From NCBI RefSeq assembly GCF_030530635.1, contig NZ_JAUMUL010000019.1, forward strand, positions 1 through 48,703: 48,703 bases of DNA, given 5' to 3'. The stretch is from Actinomyces sp. (GTDB taxonomy: Bacteria; Actinomycetota; Actinomycetes; Actinomycetales; Actinomycetaceae). Made by a program: the position numbers and the translations under genes. The notes beneath the pieces were generated by a model. That model made no database searches, was not told the origin of the DNA, and was given only the letters and a program-made list of their open reading frames with translations. Each line of letters begins with the position of its first letter. Within the stretch, counting starts at the first letter, position 1. Shown here piece by piece: positions 34,482 through 42,467 of this stretch.

Positions 34482-35358
34482 TTCAGTGACTACTGGTGCT
34501 GTCGGCGCCGCGACCGCCGAGGCGACCCGCACCAGGCGGCCCGAGACGGTGCTCGACGCCGCCGGCCTCGGTTTCAGGTACGGACGCAGCCGGTGGATCT
34601 TCCGCGGCGTGGACCTGCGGGTGGGGGCCGGGGAGGTGCTGGCCGTGCTCGGACCGAACGCCCACGGCAAGACCACACTGGTCACCTGCCTGGCCGGGCT
34701 GCGCAACCCCACCGAGGGTGAGGTCACCCAGCGTGCCATCATCGGCTACGTCCCCCAGTCCCACGGCGCAACAGCCGCCTTCTCAGTACTGAATATGGTG
34801 CTGATGGGTCGCGCCCGCTTCGTACGCGCCTACGCCAGTCCGGGCCGCGCCGACCATGAGGCCGCAGAGGCGGCGATGGAGCGCGTCGGCATCATCCACC
34901 TGCGCGACCGCGACTACCAGGCCCTGTCCGGCGGTGAGCGTCAATTAGTCCTGATCGCCCGCGCACTGGCCACCGGCTGCCGCGCACTGGTCCTGGATGA
35001 GCCCGCCTCCGCTCTGGACCTGCGCAATCAGGCCCGTGTGCTGGGCGTCCTCCACGCCCTGGCAGAGGACGGTATGGCCGTGGTGATGACCAGTCATCAC
35101 CCCGACCATGCGTTGCGGATAGCGGACCGGACACTGCTGATCGTGGACTCCGCGGATATTCGCATCGACGCCACGGCCAGACTGCTGACCGGTAACACCC
35201 TTTCCTGTCTGTACGGCCTGCCGGTGGCGACCCCCGAAGTGAACATCGGCGGCCAGCCGCAACGCGTCGTCGTCCCTGACTACGGCATCCACCGACATAC
35301 CGCCGCGCAGACCACCCTTGCCCACACCGAACCTCCTGAGTGGAAAGGAACCCGCTGA
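34474..35358 (+). CDS. ABC transporter ATP-binding protein (FecE/FepC type)
   Basis: A 294-residue ATPase energising the importer. Walker A reads GPNAHGKTT where the family norm is GPNGAGKTT. Q-loop VPQSHG, signature LSGGERQLV, Walker B ALVLDEPASALD and switch TSHHPDHALR are normal. The Gly-to-Ala and Ala-to-His changes leave the Gly-Lys-Thr core intact, so activity is likely. The first 27 residues (many Thr, Ala) are an extra tail. GTG 34474 overlaps the permease stop by 8 bases. Confidence 0.92.
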   Translation: MTNSVTTGAVGAATAEATRTRRPETVLDAAGLGFRYGRSRWIFRGVDLRVGAGEVLAVLGPNAHGKTTLVTCLAGLRNPTEGEVTQRAIIGYVPQSHGATAAFSVLNMVLMGRARFVRAYASPGRADHEAAEAAMERVGIIHLRDRDYQALSGGERQLVLIARALATGCRALVLDEPASALDLRNQARVLGVLHALAEDGMAVVMTSHHPDHALRIADRTLLIVDSADIRIDATARLLTGNTLSCLYGLPVATPEVNIGGQPQRVVVPDYGIHRHTAAQTTLAHTEPPEWKGTR

Positions 35359-36011
35359 TGACCCATAACGAACCCCTTTGGCTCATGCCCGCACCAGATG
35401 GGCACTCCCCCACCATGGGGGCCGCCGACGTGCCCGACGGATTTCGCCCCCTCGACCCCTACGACTTGGATGAAGAGGCACTGGCGCATACGCCCGGCAT
35501 CCTCGTTTCCGGCATGTGCGATCAGCGCCACCTGGCCGGCCACCGCGCGCACTTCGACGCGTTCTTGAGGGCCGGTGGCCGCATGCTGGTCAACGGTCAC
35601 GTGGTGGAGCCCTGGGTGACCGGCCTGCCCAAATGGCGGCTGCTGGAGTATCACGGCCCGCGCGACCTGGGCATCACTCGCCTGGCCTCGCACCCGGTGT
35701 GGGACGGCGTCGATGTCGAAGAGCTGCTGTACCGTTCCGGGCCGCATATTCCCCGTACCCGGGAGCAACTGGAACAGTTCGGCGTGGCCGGCTTCTACGG
35801 TCGGGGCTACCTGTTAGACCTGCCGGTAGGCACCACGGTCATCAACGGTCTGGGACCGCTGCGGGCGCCCATCGATGTGGACTTCCCGGTGGCAGAGGGC
35901 CGTGTCGTGGTTCATGCCGGCCTGGATCTGGCAATCTTCGCCCGCACCCCCGGGACCACCCTGACTCGACTCACCGACAACATTCGCAACTGGCTCGGAG
36001 GTAACGCATGA
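35358..36011 (+). CDS. Glutamine-amidotransferase-like fold protein 1 (no nucleophile)
   Basis: A 217-residue soluble protein. The pattern of a strand (GILVSGMCDQRHL), helix, Arg-Gly-Gly turn and strand (RMLVNGHVVEPWVTGLPKW), ending in GLGPLRAP and VVVHAGLDLAIFA, looks like a class I glutamine amidotransferase or ThuA fold. No Cys sits at the nucleophile elbow, where VNGHVV is found. The neighbour at 36008 is related: RGG, two hydrophobic residues, then G and four residues later a WLPGLxW-like segment. ATG 35358 overlaps the ATPase stop by one base, with GGAAAGGA upstream. Role unknown; the operon suggests iron or ligand handling. Confidence 0.6.
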   Translation: MTHNEPLWLMPAPDGHSPTMGAADVPDGFRPLDPYDLDEEALAHTPGILVSGMCDQRHLAGHRAHFDAFLRAGGRMLVNGHVVEPWVTGLPKWRLLEYHGPRDLGITRLASHPVWDGVDVEELLYRSGPHIPRTREQLEQFGVAGFYGRGYLLDLPVGTTVINGLGPLRAPIDVDFPVAEGRVVVHAGLDLAIFARTPGTTLTRLTDNIRNWLGGNA

Positions 36012-36673
36012 ACCCCGCACCCATGATCGGCTTCGCCCACACCGGCACCGGCTCACAGCTAAAGACCCTGGCCGACCCCGCACTGCGGCCCTACCGCCTG
36101 GCCGACCTGTATCTGCCCGACGCGACGGCGGCAGACTTCGCCGCTCTCGATGTCCTGCTCGTCGCGGACCGCTCCCACCCCCGGATGCTGCTGGAACATG
36201 CCGCCGCCATGCGAGCTGTCGCCGAACGCGGCGGCACCCTGGTCGTATTCGGGGAGAACTCCGCCCAGGAGTGGTTGCCGGGCCTGCAATGGCAAGCACG
36301 ACCCACCAACTTCTGGTGGTGGCGCACCGGGGAGGATTCCGGCATGCGGCGCCGCAGCCCGGAGCATCCCGTGTGGGAGTATTTGTCTGAACGCGCCGTG
36401 ATCTGGCACCACCACGGCGTCTTCCAACTGCCCGAAGGCGCAGTGCCACTGGTGACGCTGGAGGAGGACGGGGCTGAGGCGGGTGTGACCACCTTCCTGG
36501 ACGAGTCCACCACGCCCGGCGCGATCCTGGTCACCACCATGGACCCCTGCTACCACCATGGGGCGGGCTTCATGCCCGGCGCCACGCAACTGCTCTACTG
36601 CGTGTTGCGATGGGCCGATACCCGTTTTGCCCGCGCATCACTGCGGGCCCGACCCGGCGCTCATACCCGGTAG
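36008..36673 (+). CDS. Glutamine-amidotransferase-like fold protein 2 (no nucleophile)
   Basis: A 221-residue soluble protein joined to the preceding gene by an ATGA overlap. It repeats that protein's layout: a strand (DVLLVADRSHPRML), helix, AERGGTLVVFGENSAQEWLPGLQW, and a late strand GAILVTTMDPCYHHG with a HHGAGFMPGATQLL helix. The elbow position holds FGEN, not Gly-x-Cys-x-Gly. His residues cluster in IWHHHGVF and YHHGAGF, which could bind metal. No family name is recognised with certainty. The last 13 bases overlap the convergent pyk gene. Confidence 0.6.
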   Translation: MNPAPMIGFAHTGTGSQLKTLADPALRPYRLADLYLPDATAADFAALDVLLVADRSHPRMLLEHAAAMRAVAERGGTLVVFGENSAQEWLPGLQWQARPTNFWWWRTGEDSGMRRRSPEHPVWEYLSERAVIWHHHGVFQLPEGAVPLVTLEEDGAEAGVTTFLDESTTPGAILVTTMDPCYHHGAGFMPGATQLLYCVLRWADTRFARASLRARPGAHTR

Positions 36674-38091
36674 TCGCGGCGCTCCCCCACCGTGTGTACG
36701 CGGATGGAGTTGGTCGAGCCGGGCGTGCCCGGCGGCATGCCGGCGACGATGATCACCTCATCACCCGGCTCGGCCAGGTGCTTGGACTGCAGCAATTCGT
36801 CCACCTGATCGACCATGTCGTCGGTGTGCTTGACCTCGGGCACCTCGTAGGTCTGTACACCCCAGGACACGGACAGCTGGTTACGAGTCGAGTGCAACGG
36901 GGTGAAGGCCAGCAAGGGGATGGTTGACCGCAGCCGGGACAGCCGGCGGGCGGTGTCACCGGACTGGGTGAAGGTAACCAGGTAGGTGGCGTCGAGTTGC
37001 TCTCCCATGTCCGCGGCCGCCCGGGTGATGGCGCCACCGCGGGTCTGCGGGTAGGAGCCCAGCGGAGCGATGCGCTCACCGCCGTTCTCCTCCACGTTCT
37101 CGATGATGTTGGCCATGGTGCGCACCGCCTCGATCGGGTAGGCGCCCACGGAGGTCTCCCCGGACAACATGACGGCGTCGGCGCCGTCCAGGATCGCGTT
37201 GGCGCAGTCCGATGCCTCTGCACGGGTGGGGCGGGGATTCTGGATCATCGACTCCAGCACCTGGGTGGCTACGATCACCGGCTTGGCCTGCCGACGGGCC
37301 AACTCAATGGCGCGCTTCTGCACCAGCGGCACCGCCTCCAGCGGCATCTCCACACCGAGGTCGCCACGGGCCACCATGATGCCGTCGAAGGCGGAGACGA
37401 TGTCCAGCAGATTCTCCACCGCCTGCGGCTTCTCGATCTTGGCGATCACCGGGATGCGCACACCGGCCTCGTCCATGATCTCGTGAACGTCCCTGATGTC
37501 CTCGGCATTGCGCACGAAGGACAGGGCGATCAGATCGGCGCCGATCTTCAGTGCCCAGCGCAGGTCCTCGCGGTCCTTCTCACTCAGGGCGGGCACGGAG
37601 ACCGCCACGCCCGGCAGGTTGATGCCCTTGTGGTTGGAGACGTAGCCGGGCACCTCCACCCTGGTGACCACGTCCGTGTCGGTTACGGCGGTGACCCGTA
37701 CGGCCACGTTGCCATCGTCAATCAGGAGCCGATCCCCCGGGCGGCAGTCACCCGGCAGTCCCTTGAAGGTGGTGGAGACACGCTTCACTGTGCCCAATAC
37801 GTCATCGGTGGTGATGGTGAACTCGTCACCCTTGTTGAGCATGACCTTCTGGTCGTCCACGAAGTTGCCCAGGCGGATCTTCGGGCCCTGCAGGTCCACC
37901 AGGATCGCAATGGCACGGCCGGAGGCCTCCGCGGCTGCACGCACGCGGGCGATGACCTCCTCCTGGTCCTCGGCGCGTCCGTGGGAACGGTTGATGCGGC
38001 ACACGTTCATGCCGGCGTCCACGAGCGCCTGCACCTGCTCGGGTGAGTCGGTGGCGGGCCCCAGGGTGCATACGATCTTCGCTCTGCGCAT
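36661..38091 (-). CDS. pyk: Pyruvate kinase
   Basis: Transfers phosphate from phosphoenolpyruvate to ADP, the last glycolytic step. The 476 residues contain AKIVCTLGPAT at the start, DLQGPKIRLG, the B-domain with PGDRLLIDDGNV, KIEKPQAVEN with the catalytic Lys, the VARGDLGVEMPLE metal site, and QVLESMIQNPRPTRAEASD. One oddity: the motif normally RLNFSHG reads RINRSHG here, so the Phe is Arg. ATG 38091. It is leftward, 71 bases behind lgt, the same order as in mycobacteria. Confidence 0.96.
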   Translation of the reverse strand: MRRAKIVCTLGPATDSPEQVQALVDAGMNVCRINRSHGRAEDQEEVIARVRAAAEASGRAIAILVDLQGPKIRLGNFVDDQKVMLNKGDEFTITTDDVLGTVKRVSTTFKGLPGDCRPGDRLLIDDGNVAVRVTAVTDTDVVTRVEVPGYVSNHKGINLPGVAVSVPALSEKDREDLRWALKIGADLIALSFVRNAEDIRDVHEIMDEAGVRIPVIAKIEKPQAVENLLDIVSAFDGIMVARGDLGVEMPLEAVPLVQKRAIELARRQAKPVIVATQVLESMIQNPRPTRAEASDCANAILDGADAVMLSGETSVGAYPIEAVRTMANIIENVEENGGERIAPLGSYPQTRGGAITRAAADMGEQLDATYLVTFTQSGDTARRLSRLRSTIPLLAFTPLHSTRNQLSVSWGVQTYEVPEVKHTDDMVDQVDELLQSKHLAEPGDEVIIVAGMPPGTPGSTNSIRVHTVGERRDYRV

Positions 38092-38162
38092 GGGCCAAGC
38101 CTAGTTGACTGTCGGCGCCGCGACGAGTCTGCGACGCACTCGCCATCGGGTTGGGATCGTCG

Positions 38163-39062
38163 TCACCGCCGGCTGTGCTCCTCCTCGGTTCGATCCGCGG
38201 TCCGCTCCCGACGGATCCGGTCATTCAGCGGGCGACGGGAGGTCACGATGAAGCAGACCATTCCGGCCAGGAAGATCAGGATGGAGGTCCACACGTTCAG
38301 CCGTAGACCGGCAATCACCTGGGCATCATCAATGCGCAGGCACTCGATCCACACACGCCCGGCCGTATACACCATCAGATAGGCCCACAGCAGCCGGCCA
38401 CCCACGGCTCCGTCCCGCCGCCGCAGCCACCGCTCCAATCCGATCAGGACGACGGCGCCGGCGAGGTTCCACAGCGCCTCATAAAGGAAGGTGGGGTGGA
38501 ATAGGGTGCCGGATGCGTAGCCGGGGGGAAGGTGGGCGTCGTCGATCCGCAGACCCCAAGGCAGGGTCGTTGGGGAACCGAACAACTCCTGGTTGAACCA
38601 GTTGCCGAGGCGGCCAATGGCCTGCGCCACCAGCAGGGCTGGGGCTACGGCATCCGCGAAGGGCCCGAAACGCAGGCCGCGATGACGCAGCATCCAAGCG
38701 GCGGCGAGCGCGCCGAAGAAAATACCGCCCCACACTCCTAGACCTCCGTGCCAGATCTGCGGTATGAGCGTCGGGTCGCCGTTCGCACCGAAGTAGGCGT
38801 CGGGAGAGGTGACCACGTGGTACAGGCGCGCACCGACAATACCTGCGGGTACCGCGAGCAGGGCCACATCCAGGACCTGGTCCTCTCCCCCACCGGCGGC
38901 CCGGTAGCGGCGGTCAGTCCACCACACTGCGACGAATACTCCGGCCAAAATGCTCAAGGCGTAGGCCCGCACGGGAAATGGGCCGAGATACCAAACGCCG
39001 CGGGCGGGACTGGGGATGGCGGCCGCCGCCGCGGCGACGGGAGTGAGCAGGACTGTGGGCAA
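38163..39062 (-). CDS. lgt: Prolipoprotein diacylglyceryl transferase
   Basis: Attaches diacylglycerol to the lipobox Cys of prelipoproteins at the outer face of the membrane. The 299-residue polytopic protein has the Lgt signature GRLGNWFNQELFGSPT with the essential Arg/Asn, an early VRAYALSILAGV segment (normally H/R-x-Y) and late GRVWIECLRID. It ends in a charged tail. The start appears to be TTG 39062, immediately after the trpC-like stop (TAATTG). In mycobacteria lgt follows trpA; here it directly follows the trpC-like gene. Confidence 0.93.
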   Translation of the reverse strand: MPTVLLTPVAAAAAAIPSPARGVWYLGPFPVRAYALSILAGVFVAVWWTDRRYRAAGGGEDQVLDVALLAVPAGIVGARLYHVVTSPDAYFGANGDPTLIPQIWHGGLGVWGGIFFGALAAAWMLRHRGLRFGPFADAVAPALLVAQAIGRLGNWFNQELFGSPTTLPWGLRIDDAHLPPGYASGTLFHPTFLYEALWNLAGAVVLIGLERWLRRRDGAVGGRLLWAYLMVYTAGRVWIECLRIDDAQVIAGLRLNVWTSILIFLAGMVCFIVTSRRPLNDRIRRERTADRTEEEHSRR

Positions 39063-39887
39063 TTACGGCGCCTCTCGGTGAGTAGCGGGAAGGAGCGCCG
39101 GGTGGCTGCCTGCGGCTACCAACTCGGCTACGAACTGCTGGGGGTCGGCGGAACGGATAACGGCCTCGCCGACGAGCACGACGTCGGCACCGGCGCGAGC
39201 ATAGCTCATGACGTCGTGGGGGCCGCGCACACCTCCGGCCGCAATGCGGGTGATGGTGGTCGGCAGCGCCTGAGCGACATGTTCGAAACGGGAACGGTCC
39301 ACCGCACGGGTCACCGGGTCGCGGGCGTCGACGGCGACAAAGCGGGCACCGGCCTTAACGGCCGCCAGCCCCTCAGCCCCCGAGTGGGCCCGGACAACGG
39401 CCACCATGCCCAAGGAGTGGGTGCGTTCGATGAGTGATTCCAGAATCAGCGGCTTCAGCCGGGCGTCCAGCATGAGCAGGTCAGCGCCGTGAGCACGGGC
39501 CTCGTGCACCTGGTAGGGGGTGACGATGATGTCGTTGACGAGTACGGGAACGTCGACGGCGGCGCGCACGGCGTCCAGGTCCTCCAGTCGTCCGTGGGAG
39601 CGGACGGGCTCAGTGACTACGGACACGCAGGCCGCTCCGCCGGCGGCGTAGAAACCGGCGAGGATGGCCACGTCCCCGATGCCGGACAGGTCCGCGAAAG
39701 TGGCGGTGGCCCGTTTCACCTCGGCGATCACAGAGACGGCCCGGCCTTCGTCGTGCAGCGCTCCGGCGGCATCACGACAGGCCGGGGCGGCGCGCACCGC
39801 CTCCTTCAGTTGTGCCAGCGGGACTCGCCGTTCGCGCTCGGCCACGCAGGCGCGCGCCGTGCCGGCGAGTTCTCCGAAGGTGTCCAC
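39063..39887 (-). CDS. TrpC-like protein lacking most IGPS catalytic residues
   Basis: A 274-residue TIM barrel clearly homologous to indole-3-glycerol-phosphate synthase along its whole length (SVIAEVKRA, AGGAACVSVVTE, VNDIIVTPYQVHEARAHGAD, GGVRGPHDV, GADVVLVGEAV). The Glu and Lys of AEVKR remain. However, the Ser-Pro-Ser-Lys after it is replaced, catalytic Lys of LRKDF is Asn (VLVNDI), Glu of VEVH is Arg (VVRAH), Asn of GxNxRN is Asp (AVDARD) and the Glu-Ser of xESG are Ala-Gly (IAAGG). It cannot be a normal synthase. It sits in the ancestral trpC place, but trpE, trpB and trpA are absent around it. The frame is intact and tightly coupled to lgt, so it is probably kept for another role. Confidence 0.85.
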   Translation of the reverse strand: MDTFGELAGTARACVAERERRVPLAQLKEAVRAAPACRDAAGALHDEGRAVSVIAEVKRATATFADLSGIGDVAILAGFYAAGGAACVSVVTEPVRSHGRLEDLDAVRAAVDVPVLVNDIIVTPYQVHEARAHGADLLMLDARLKPLILESLIERTHSLGMVAVVRAHSGAEGLAAVKAGARFVAVDARDPVTRAVDRSRFEHVAQALPTTITRIAAGGVRGPHDVMSYARAGADVVLVGEAVIRSADPQQFVAELVAAGSHPALLPATHREAP

Positions 39888-39910
39888 CCGTCTATCACCC
39901 CCTGGGATTA

Positions 39911-40351
39911 TCAGCCCTCATGGTTGCTGGCCGCCGCCGTGGAGGCAAATCCGTTCCAGTTGGAGGGACGGTCCCCCTTCTTGGCACGCAGATCACCGCC
40001 GGAGAGGAAGCAGGTGCGCGCACCGGTGTGACAGGCGGCACCGACCTGGTCGACCTCCACCAGCAGGGCATCGCCGTCGCAGTCCAGGGATACGGCCTTG
40101 ACGTACTGGTAGTGCCCGGAGGTGTCGCCCTTGCGCCAATACTCCTGCCTGGACCGTGACCAGTAGGTCACTCGTCCCTCGGTCAGGGTGCGCCGCAGAG
40201 CCTCGTCATTCATCCAGCCGACCATGAGCACCTCGCGGGTGTCGTACTGCTGGACGACGGCGGCCACCAGACCGTTTGCGTCTCGCTTGAGGCGCGTGGC
40301 CAGCTCGGGCGGCAGCGGGGAGGCGGCGATCGCGTCAGTCACGGGCACCAT
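39911..40351 (-). CDS. hisI: Phosphoribosyl-AMP cyclohydrolase
   Basis: The third step of histidine synthesis, opening the adenine ring of phosphoribosyl-AMP. The 146-residue protein has the full pattern: VLMVGWMNDEALRRTL, VTYWSRSRQEYWRKGDTSG, and the zinc/magnesium site LDCDGDALLVEV with VGAACHTGARTCF, retaining all three conserved Cys. It is a stand-alone cyclohydrolase without the HisE domain, as usual in actinobacteria. ATG 40351. It follows hisF by 20 bases. Confidence 0.96.
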   Translation of the reverse strand: MVPVTDAIAASPLPPELATRLKRDANGLVAAVVQQYDTREVLMVGWMNDEALRRTLTEGRVTYWSRSRQEYWRKGDTSGHYQYVKAVSLDCDGDALLVEVDQVGAACHTGARTCFLSGGDLRAKKGDRPSNWNGFASTAAASNHEG

Positions 40352-40371
40352 TGTTCCACCCGTTCCGCCGC

Positions 40372-41142
40372 TCAGCGCACGGGATGGCCGGCCGCCCGCA
40401 GCGCGTCCTTGGCCTGCCGAATTGTCATGGCGCCGTAGTGGAAGACGCTGGCGGCAAGTACGGCGTCCGCCCCGTGGTCGGCGGCGGCGGCGAAGTCCTC
40501 GGGGCGGCCGGCTCCACCGGAGGCGATCAGTGGGATGTGCACCGCACGGCGCACATCGTCAAGCATCTCCAGGTCGAATCCACCGGTGACTCCGTCGGCG
40601 TCCATGGAGTTCAACAGGATCTCACCGGCACCGAGTTCGGCGGCGCGTCCAGCCCAATTGACGGCGTCGATGCCGGTGGAGCGGGTGCCGCCATGAGTGG
40701 TGACTTCGTAGCCGGAGGGCGTGGTCACACCTTCCGGGCAGCGGCGGGCATCCACCGACAGGACCACGACCTGACTGCCGAAACGGGCGGCGATCTCGGT
40801 CAGCAGTTCCGGTCTGGCGATGGCGGCGGTGTTGATGCCGACCTTGTCGGCACCGGCCCGCAGTAGACGATCCACGTCCTCGACGCTACGCACCCCGCCG
40901 CCGACGGTGAGCGGCACGAACACCTGCTCGGCGGTGGCGGAGACGACCTGAAGCATGGTGGAGCGTCCCTCGGCGGAGGCGGACACGTCCAGGAAGGTGA
41001 TCTCATCGGCGCCCTGGAGGTCGTAGCGGGCGGCCAACTCCACCGGATCACCCGCGTCGCGCAGTCCCTTGAAGTTCACGCCCTTGACCACGCGGCCTTC
41101 CTTGACGTCCAGGCACGGAATAACGCGCACGGCGACACTCAT
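40372..41142 (-). CDS. hisF: Imidazole glycerol phosphate synthase subunit HisF
   Basis: The cyclase barrel that with HisH converts PRFAR to imidazole glycerol phosphate and AICAR. The 256-residue protein has the catalytic Asp of IPCLDVKEGRVVKG (Asp11) and the second Asp in VVLSVDARR, plus phosphate loops GGGVRSVEDV and ASGGAGRPEDF. ATG 41142 forms an ATGA overlap with the preceding FKBP-like gene, so hisF is translationally coupled to the pupylation cluster. The HisH gene is not in the window. Confidence 0.97.
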   Translation of the reverse strand: MSVAVRVIPCLDVKEGRVVKGVNFKGLRDAGDPVELAARYDLQGADEITFLDVSASAEGRSTMLQVVSATAEQVFVPLTVGGGVRSVEDVDRLLRAGADKVGINTAAIARPELLTEIAARFGSQVVVLSVDARRCPEGVTTPSGYEVTTHGGTRSTGIDAVNWAGRAAELGAGEILLNSMDADGVTGGFDLEMLDDVRRAVHIPLIASGGAGRPEDFAAAADHGADAVLAASVFHYGAMTIRQAKDALRAAGHPVR

Positions 41143-42467
41143 GATTGCTCCTCCTTGCCGGCCGGCAGCTCTGTGGATGCGGCAGCGGGCTGCGCCGCGT
41201 CCGGGGCGGGGGTGACCCTGACGATGCCTTCGTGGGCGTCCTCGGTGGCATCCGGCGCAGGCGCCGAGGTGGCGTCGGTCAGGGCGTCATCGGCGGCGAC
41301 GGCGAGAATGTCGATGACCATCGCCAGTGCGTAGTCGCCGGCCGCCTGATCGGCCGGCAGGGCCAGCACGATACGGCTGCCCACGGTGGCATCCACTAAC
41401 TGCTGGGAGATGCCCGACATGGTGTTGGACATGTCGATGGTGCCGGGGACGGTTGTGGTGCCGTAGCTGGAGCTGCGCAGTTCGGAGTCGGCCCATCTGA
41501 CGACGGCGTAGCGGGCGATGATGACGTCACCGGAGTCGATCTGCTGCCCTGCTCCGACCACCAGTGCCGAGGCCGCGGCCCGGGTGGGCGCGTTCAACCC
41601 ATCAGTTGACAGTGAGACCGTGCCGTCGTCCGCGAAGGCTACGGCTGGCATACCGTCCGCGGGCGCCCGCTCTTCGCCGGCGGCCGTGGTGGGCAGCACG
41701 TCGACGACGGTGATCTCGGTGGTGACGGCGCCGTCCTTGCCGGACACCGGGGCACGCAGCACCAGGCGCGACCCCTCCGCGACGCCGGTGAGCGTATCGG
41801 CCAGTACTTCGCCGAGCGCGTCGGCGTCGACGATGCCGCGGTACATGCGCACACCGGATGAAGTACCGGTGGTGTTCGCCCCGCTGGTGCCGGAGAAGGT
41901 GGACACCGACAGCAGCACAGCGTCCTTGTCGGCCAGGACGCGGCCCTCCCCCGTGATCAACGTGTCCGTGGTAACGGCGGTGGCGGGTGCGAGCGGAGCC
42001 GCCAGGGAGACCACGGGAACGGAACCGACCCGGCCGGCTACCTCCAGCACCGAGCCGATGGGGGCGTCGGCCGCGGTCGCCTGGTCGGTGGCGACGCCGA
42101 CGGCCTCGCCACCGCGCCCCAGGCGGGACACGACGACGGGCACCAGCACAATCGCGGCGACGATGATGACCGCCAGGACGACGGCGACGCGGCCGTGGGG
42201 GCGGGGGCGTCCCAGGGCGGCCCCGATGGCGCGTTGGGCGCCGGTGACCGTCGGCGGCTCCTCACGGTGGGCGGGTGGTGTCTCCTCCACCACGGCCGGA
42301 AGCGACACCGTCGGCGCGGGCAGCACATAGGCGTCCGGCCCGCCGCTCTCGCCTTGGCGGGCACGTTCCAACTCCCGCTCGAGATCGCGCAGCTGACGGC
42401 GGGTCAGTGGTTTGCCGTCCGGCCCGCGCAGGGGCAGCGGCGTGGTTTTGTCGTCGTAAGCATTCAT
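41139..42467 (-). CDS. Membrane-anchored protein with two degenerate FKBP-like domains
   Basis: A 442-residue protein. Residues 1-90 are cytoplasmic, with a charged helix RRQLRDLERELERARQ and a Pro-rich stretch. One membrane helix follows (VAVVLAVIIVAAIVLVPVVV, about 97-116), then an extracytoplasmic part. The latter has two similar halves: VGSRIVLALPADQAAGDYAL with VIDILAV in the second, and GSRLVLRAP with ITVVDVL in the first. These match FKBP prolyl-isomerase strand patterns, but aromatic pocket residues of active FKBPs are largely missing. An FKBP-type gene after pafA is known in other actinobacteria. It overlaps pafA and hisF by 4 bases each (ATGA). Confidence 0.65.
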   Translation of the reverse strand: MNAYDDKTTPLPLRGPDGKPLTRRQLRDLERELERARQGESGGPDAYVLPAPTVSLPAVVEETPPAHREEPPTVTGAQRAIGAALGRPRPHGRVAVVLAVIIVAAIVLVPVVVSRLGRGGEAVGVATDQATAADAPIGSVLEVAGRVGSVPVVSLAAPLAPATAVTTDTLITGEGRVLADKDAVLLSVSTFSGTSGANTTGTSSGVRMYRGIVDADALGEVLADTLTGVAEGSRLVLRAPVSGKDGAVTTEITVVDVLPTTAAGEERAPADGMPAVAFADDGTVSLSTDGLNAPTRAAASALVVGAGQQIDSGDVIIARYAVVRWADSELRSSSYGTTTVPGTIDMSNTMSGISQQLVDATVGSRIVLALPADQAAGDYALAMVIDILAVAADDALTDATSAPAPDATEDAHEGIVRVTPAPDAAQPAAASTELPAGKEEQS

